NCBI RefSeq assembly: GCF_954871325.1
Contig: NC_088775.1
Coordinates: forward strand, 10,393,561 to 10,457,560
From: Gordionus sp. m RMFG-2023
Lineage: Eukaryota > Nematomorpha > Gordioida > Chordodea > Parachordodidae
DNA length: 64,000 nt
Direction of reading: 5' to 3'
The position numbers and the translations under genes are program-made. Shown piece by piece: positions 62,401 to 64,000 of the stretch; the stretch's first letter is position 1, and every line of letters starts with the position of its first letter. A model generated the notes under the pieces. It saw only the letters and a program-made list of their open reading frames with translations. It had not been told where the DNA came from and made no database searches.

Positions 62401-63364
62401 TCCATGTCATCTTAGGCTTTCCTCGAGATCTTGATCCTCCTACTTACATCAAAGATGCTCTATAAAAGTAAATGACAAAACTGTTAAGGATAAGATTGAT
62501 TTTGTTTTTAAATTTTAAATATGAGAGGATCAATATTTATTAATGAAATTGTCACATTTTGTTTTAGGAAAATGAATTATGGATTTGATTAAAAATTTAT
62601 AAATTTAATAAATTAATAAACAGTTAATGATTTTCTGGGCCAATAATTTTTATTTTGAATTGAGTAATAGCTTAATCAAATATATGTTTGTTGCTTCATA
62701 GCGAAACCCCCCAAAACCATATTGGTGCACTGCAGCGCGGGCGTAGGTCGAACTGGTACCTTTTTTGTGATAGACGCCATGTTGCAAAAGATGCGTCAAA
62801 GCAATTGTTTGGACATTTACAACTACTTATCCCGCATTAGGACCCAGAGAAATCATTTGGTTCAAACCGAGGTATACTATAAATTAACTTGATCTGCAAA
62901 GATGTTCTTTTTTGAATCCCAACTGTATTATGTCATTTTGAAGAGGTTCATCTTTTAAAAGCTATGTCCAAATAAATAAAAATTTGATTCAAAAACTTTT
63001 AAAACTTTATCGAAAAACAAGAAATGGTCCTTTTTTTTAAATAGAAAAATAAAAAATTAAGCCAAAACATATTTCTAAAATTTTCAAAACATTATCATTC
63101 GATTTTTTTAAACTTATCTTACAAAAGAAAATATATTTTAAGACTAGGGTCACAGGGGATTTTTAAAATTATAATAATATTACATTGTATAAAAATATAA
63201 AATATTTATACACAAAAAAATAAAAAAGGAACAATTTATATTCATTCATGATGCCCTTAACACTGCAATAAAATTAGGTGATACTGCAACTAGCTTCAAG
63301 GCTATAGAAAATCTCGTTAATGCTTATTTTGCTTCAAACGGTTCTGCAAAAAATTTCTATTCAG
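44414..63364 (+). CDS. Receptor-type protein tyrosine phosphatase (Ig-FN3-TM-PTP), 17 exons
   Basis: Single-pass membrane enzyme that hydrolyses phosphotyrosine in cytoplasmic proteins. Exons: 44414-44486, 44528-44815, 44867-44996, 47936-48147, 48202-48735, 48794-48889, 49716-50050, 50106-50238, 51406-51619, 54456-54692, 55152-55507, 56594-57100, 58030-58166, 59627-60365, 60493-60771, 62702-62871, 63229-63364. All 16 introns are GT-AG and every phase agrees, giving 1,525 codons without a stop. Order: signal peptide, Ig domain, three FN3-like modules, transmembrane helix (about 648-671), long juxtamembrane part, PTP domain (about 885-1525). Catalytic motifs are intact, so D1 is probably active. 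A type II-like receptor is likely, but fewer Ig/FN3 modules are seen than in LAR. The last donor (GTTTAT) is weak; reading through gives a stop after two codons, so the gene may end there or continue to a D2 domain outside the window. Confidence 0.93.
44528..44815 (+). CDS. RPTP exon 2: Ig-like domain
   Basis: One whole Ig fold (codons 25-121): Cys39 in HNFTC, Trp52 in LKWLF, and NDTGLYKC with Cys102, the canonical Cys-Trp-DxGxYxC set. N-x-S/T glycosylation sites are present. Phase 1 on both ends, typical for extracellular modules; followed by a 51-nt intron. Confidence 0.92.
44867..44996 (+). CDS. RPTP exon 3: first half of FN3 module 1
   Basis: Encodes [10 protein letters not shown] ... 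[10 protein letters not shown] ... TYDTEYR, the A-C strands of an FN3 domain with the typical Trp. Ends in phase 2 before the 2.9-kb intron. Confidence 0.85.
45601..45916. mobile_element. Non-autonomous hAT (MITE) with perfect 8-bp duplication
   Basis: Starts CAGAGGCCTGCAG and ends CTGTAGGTCTTTA (inverted match 9 of 13). Flanked by ATTTTTAT on both sides (45593-45600 and 45917-45924). The interior is a series of GCCCAGCCTGG / TGGCCCAG direct repeats separated by T-runs, with no coding capacity. Same terminus family as 5433-5629 and 61696-62196. Confidence 0.75.
46500..47180 (+). pseudogene. Decayed hAT transposase (ZMYM1/P52rIPK-like type)
   Basis: Plus-strand frames in order: [50 protein letters not shown], then [20 protein letters not shown] and a frame-shifted RIKTYLRS. 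This reproduces the C-terminal third of hAT transposases whose domesticated relatives include ZMYM1 and P52rIPK ('fPni..LL.il.tlPvStataERsFS.lr.iKtylRs'). Multiple stops and shifts. It sits inside an intron in the same direction as the host gene. Confidence 0.75.
47936..48147 (+). CDS. RPTP exon 4: second half of FN3 module 1
   Basis: Encodes [10 protein letters not shown] and the F-G strands [19 protein letters not shown], the most typical FN3 signature in the gene ('L.p.teY.lrI.A.n..G'). Several N-x-S/T sequons. Phase 2 in, phase 1 out; followed by a 54-nt intron. Confidence 0.88.
48202..48735 (+). CDS. RPTP exon 5: FN3-like module 2, main part
   Basis: 178 codons. [15 protein letters not shown] and [12 protein letters not shown] correspond to FN3 B-C' strands. 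A long Asn/Asp-rich loop ([19 protein letters not shown] and later) expands the domain well beyond the usual ~95 residues. Phase 1 on both sides; next intron 58 nt. Confidence 0.82.
48794..48889 (+). CDS. RPTP exon 6: FN3 module 2, last strands
   Basis: Encodes [20 protein letters not shown] and SFVERTDVK, the F and G strands ('L.p.t.Y.f.v...'). 96 nt, phase 1/1. Confidence 0.85.
48890..49715 (+). other. RPTP intron 6
   Basis: 826 bp, strongly AT-rich, GTTAGG donor and TTACAG acceptor. No repeat I can name. Confidence 0.8.
49716..50050 (+). CDS. RPTP exon 7: FN3 module 3, first part
   Basis: [15 protein letters not shown] is a typical FN3 start (Pro-rich linker, then 'P.i....'); [14 protein letters not shown] gives the B-C strands with Trp, and [11 protein letters not shown] the C' strand. 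An Asn/Ser/Gln-rich loop is inserted between A and B. Phase 1 in, phase 0 out; followed by a 55-nt intron. Confidence 0.87.
50106..50238 (+). CDS. RPTP exon 8: FN3 module 3, end
   Basis: [20 protein letters not shown] is the canonical 'l.nL.PgT.Y.irv.a' E-F segment. Ends phase 1 before a 1.2-kb intron. Confidence 0.88.
50239..51405 (+). other. RPTP intron 8 with a GCCC-type repeat
   Basis: 1,167 bp. 50368-50792 is a dispersed repeat beginning TAGAGGTCTGC with CCCTCCC / CCGCCC motifs and the TAAAACCTGCCCAATGCAG end block shared with 2990-3146. A poly-G tract lies near 50864. Confidence 0.75.
50368..50792. repeat. Dispersed repeat, hAT-like, copy in intron 8
   Basis: Longer copy of the 2990-3146 family with a recognisable TAGAGGTCTGC left end. 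No target duplication seen; ends approximate. Confidence 0.5.
51406..51619 (+). CDS. RPTP exon 9: stalk and transmembrane helix
   Basis: A 45-residue stalk ([15 protein letters not shown] ...) leads into DDQ, then [20 protein letters not shown] and LFTW, a single ~24-residue transmembrane helix (codons 648-671), followed by Arg as the stop-transfer residue completed across a phase-2 intron. Confidence 0.92.
51620..54455 (+). other. RPTP intron 9
   Basis: 2,836 bp. Contains the 154-bp tandem duplication at its 5' end, a block at about 53226-53320 (GGCTTGGGCAATATTTTTCG ... GATATCGG) typical of small hAT termini, and AT-rich sequence. Confidence 0.8.
51653..51960 (+). repeat. Recent 154-bp tandem duplication
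   Basis: Copies 51653-51806 and 51807-51960 are directly adjacent, equal in length and differ at only two positions by eye. The unit starts TCGTTATATC and ends TAGTCAATTC. Non-coding. Confidence 0.95.
54456..54692 (+). CDS. RPTP exon 10: juxtamembrane region, first part
   Basis: 79 codons starting with the stop-transfer run RRYHNKQKY, then a proline-rich [11 protein letters not shown] (possible SH3-type ligand, inference) and a Lys-rich stretch. No domain recognised. Markedly GC-richer than its introns. Phase 2/2. Confidence 0.85.
54693..55151 (+). other. RPTP intron 10
   Basis: 459 bp. 54880-55085 contains an AT-rich dispersed repeat (GTCCAAAATATCAAAA ... GAAAGTTTTGAAACTTCTC) related to 9775-9990. 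Confidence 0.75.
55152..55507 (+). CDS. RPTP exon 11: juxtamembrane region, second part
   Basis: 119 codons: a Lys/Asp/Asn-rich start, a very basic Trp/Arg patch ([14 protein letters not shown]) that could contact membrane or act as a localisation signal (inference), and a Cys/Glu-containing end. Unusually long spacer between membrane and catalytic domain for this family. Phase 2 in, phase 1 out. Confidence 0.85.
55508..56593 (+). other. RPTP intron 11
   Basis: 1,086 bp. 56215-56520 carries repeated GGAACC / AACCGG motifs like those at 6750-7070, probably a small transposon copy; the frame at 56191-56466 is translation of it. Confidence 0.7.
56594..57100 (+). CDS. RPTP exon 12: wedge, pTyr loop and first insert
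   Basis: [18 protein letters not shown] matches the helix-turn-helix preceding the PTP core. [17 protein letters not shown] (Lys936-Tyr939) is the phosphotyrosine-recognition loop, and [11 protein letters not shown] is the following conserved strand. Between them about 75 polar residues (codons 954-1028) are inserted, where most PTPs have under 15. Phase 1/1. Confidence 0.93.
57101..58029 (+). other. RPTP intron 12 with MITE copies
   Basis: 929 bp; holds the MITE at 57475-57670 and a diverged relative at about 57825-57980 (TCAAGATTTTAGCCAAACAT ... AAGCCTCGATATTTTGC). The acceptor AAAG at 58026-58029 lies in an odd AT-rich context without a long pyrimidine tract. Confidence 0.75.
57475..57670. 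mobile_element. 196-bp MITE with TAGTGTT/AACACCA ends
   Basis: Ends TAGTGTTGTTTAAAGGC and, reversed, TGGTGTTAAATAGCTCGA. Flanked by ATAATAAT and ATAATAAA (7 of 8). AGCCGATTTT / AACGGCTA motifs repeat inside in both orientations. Relatives at 23335-23540 and about 57825-57980 and 58370-58495. The flank is a simple repeat, so the target duplication is suggestive only. Confidence 0.6.
58030..58166 (+). CDS. RPTP exon 13: PTP core
   Basis: [20 protein letters not shown] then MVW and [13 protein letters not shown] match the invariant 'YIAtQGPl..T..dFWrMvwe....iVMlTnl.E.gk' block. Phase 1 in, phase 0 out, joining VKCDKYWP exactly. Confidence 0.95.
58167..59626 (+). other. RPTP intron 13
   Basis: 1,460 bp. 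About 58370-58495 is another diverged MITE relative ending in TACTACACTA; 59150-59228 is a short tandem repeat of an ~30-bp AAACAAAAAAAAATGAGAAT unit. The rest is AT-rich. Confidence 0.7.
59627..60365 (+). CDS. RPTP exon 14: PTP core with ~220-residue insert
   Basis: Begins [15 protein letters not shown] and [20 protein letters not shown], the conserved block after the nucleotide of the central sheet. Then codons 1129 to about 1351 (into exon 15) are an Asn/Asp/Ser/Lys-rich low-complexity insert containing a basic KKWRRR patch, where ordinary PTPs have about 10-15 residues. No stop in 246 codons. Phase 0 in, phase 1 out; next intron 127 nt with a poly-C stretch. Confidence 0.93.
60493..60771 (+). 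CDS. RPTP exon 15: WPD loop and third insert
   Basis: [20 protein letters not shown] carries the WPD loop (Trp1363-Pro-Asp1365 at 60588-60596) with the general acid Asp. After [14 protein letters not shown] comes a ~40-residue Asn/Lys/Asp-rich insert before the next exon. Phase 1/1. Confidence 0.95.
61696..62196. mobile_element. Non-autonomous hAT-like element
   Basis: The right end read in reverse is CAGAAATCTGCAAGGGCC, related to CAGAGGCCTGCAGAGG at 45601. GGACCGGGC / GGCCGGGCCC motifs lie at both ends. Flanks GTGTTAAA and GCATTAAA agree at 6 of 8. The left end is degenerate. Confidence 0.5.
62268..62460 (-). pseudogene. LINE reverse-transcriptase C-terminal fragment
   Basis: Minus-strand translation gives [34 protein letters not shown] and GNWLTWK. 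This matches the ORF2 end of non-LTR elements ('R.RGrpk.rW.d.i..dl...g.t...a...a.dR..Wr'). Only the last ~60 codons are present, as expected for either end-decay or rearrangement; no A-tail or 3' repeat identified. Confidence 0.6.
62702..62871 (+). CDS. RPTP exon 16: P-loop with catalytic cysteine
   Basis: [20 protein letters not shown] contains the PTP signature HCxxGxxR(S/T) complete: Cys1434 (codon at 62731) is the nucleophile and Arg1440 the phosphate-binding residue. It ends with [13 protein letters not shown], the start of the Q-loop. Phase 1 in, phase 0 out. Confidence 0.97.
63229..63364 (+). CDS. RPTP exon 17: Q-loop and end of D1
   Basis: [18 protein letters not shown] completes the QTEEQF Q-loop and last helix ('QteeQYifIHdALle....g.t'). 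The acceptor is A-rich (AAAAAAG) but the junction is exact. It ends ...SAKNFYS in phase 1 before GTTTAT; direct read-through gives Gly-Leu-stop. Confidence 0.88.
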
Positions 63365-63719
63365 GTTTATAAGCAAACTTCGTTCTCTTAAAAAATATAT
63401 TGTCTCATAATTTACTTACAAATTTTTTTTAAAAAACCCGTTTTTCAAGTAAAAAACAAGGGTTGTTTTTTCAACAAATTTTAGCACTACTATTCTTATG
63501 GAAAATATAATCTACCAATATTTTATTGTAAATATTTCATTATGGCAAACATTATCATTTGTTAAATTGAATTTATTTTAAAAATATCGCTTTTTTTATA
63601 AGGAAAATTAACTTTATAAATTTAATTAGCATGTATTTTGTTTTTCTAAGTGATGATCTTAGTATTTTATAAGATAAGATTATAATCCAAAATAATTTTA
63701 ATAAGCCAAAATAATTTTA
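63365..63719. other. AT-rich sequence 3' of the last visible RPTP exon
   Basis: Either intron leading to a second phosphatase domain or the 3' UTR. No further phosphatase motif appears on the plus strand before the window ends. Confidence 0.4.
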
Positions 63720-64000
63720 CGGGAACCAGCTGAGTCGCCTATTCACTGATTCAGGAAATACAATGTCCTTCTGCACCCATTGATCCAATTCCATTCCTAC
63801 CTTTCTCCATACAAACGTTACCTGTCGTAACGCACAAAATTTTGGGACACAACCATCCTAATTTAATATTTACTTCATAATCCCTTAGACACCCCAAATC
63901 TTTGTTGAAAATTTTCTGATAATTCTGTATTAATCTCAGAACTCCCTCTAGCGCCCTGGTAATAAATTTCACCCCATCTTTTCCATTAAGTTGCAACGCT
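63720..64000 (-). mobile_element. Ty3/gypsy pol fossil, cut by the window edge
   Basis: Minus-strand frames show LIQNYQKIFNKDLGCLRDYE and a following stretch like the 'EyeDvFn..lG.L.d....l.l......k...a..vPfa.....' segment before the reverse-transcriptase core of Ty3/gypsy elements. Broken even in this short piece. It lies downstream of the phosphatase catalytic exons on the opposite strand. Confidence 0.7.

Larger units (their letters stand above)
60772..62701 (+). other. RPTP intron 15 with repeats and a LINE tail
   Basis: 1,930 bp. About 60830-60900 shares a block with 21430-21480; 61696-62196 is a CAGARRTCTGCA-type element; 62268-62460 is a LINE fragment. Acceptor CTTCATAG. Confidence 0.8.

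Overview
The window is from an AT-rich animal genome (roughly three quarters A+T by eye). The evidence is one long, intron-bearing gene on the plus strand for a receptor-type protein tyrosine phosphatase with Ig and fibronectin-III ectodomains, an architecture of animals and their close relatives. GT-AG introns, DNA transposons of the hAT and piggyBac superfamilies, Ty3-type LTR elements, a tRNA-like SINE and a LINE tail agree with this. Species cannot be named; AT bias, Asn/Asp/Ser/Lys-rich loops and 41-58 nt micro-introns beside TE-filled introns of up to 3 kb suggest a compact-intron invertebrate.

Layout. 0-6 kb: four candidate minus-strand exons, three of them phase-compatible and consecutive, of an unidentified host gene, with repeat debris in its introns. 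6-13 kb: AT-rich sequence with a well-bounded 606-bp hAT derivative (10550-11155, 8-bp target duplication) and a palindromic GC-richer island near 12.1 kb. 13.2-18.4 kb: a structurally complete but broken Ty3/gypsy element on the minus strand with LTRs, PBS, PPT and 5-bp target duplication. 18.4-29 kb: repeats, including a ~37-bp tandem array, a ~200-bp repeat shared by 18.55 and 26.48 kb, a tRNA-like SINE and hAT termini. 29.1-31.2 kb: two LTRs of one family facing each other, one with a near-perfect tRNA-Phe primer site. 35 kb: another hAT transposase remnant. 36.7-43.4 kb: a three-layer nest: hAT, invaded by a piggyBac-like element, invaded by an LTR element. 44.4-63.4 kb: the phosphatase gene. 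63.7-64 kb: a Ty3/gypsy pol fossil running off the edge.

The phosphatase gene is the biological core. Seventeen exons (44414-63364) keep one frame through 16 GT-AG introns. They give a signal peptide, one Ig domain, three FN3-like modules, one transmembrane helix, a long basic/polar juxtamembrane region and a catalytic domain with [17 protein letters not shown] and QTE motifs intact. The catalytic domain is inflated to about 640 residues by three polar inserts. The protein should sit in the plasma membrane and remove phosphate from tyrosines in the cytoplasm in response to adhesion or ligand signals. Whether a second phosphatase domain follows lies beyond the window. All introns above about 800 bp hold transposon debris or expanded AT-rich sequence; several others are under 60 bp.
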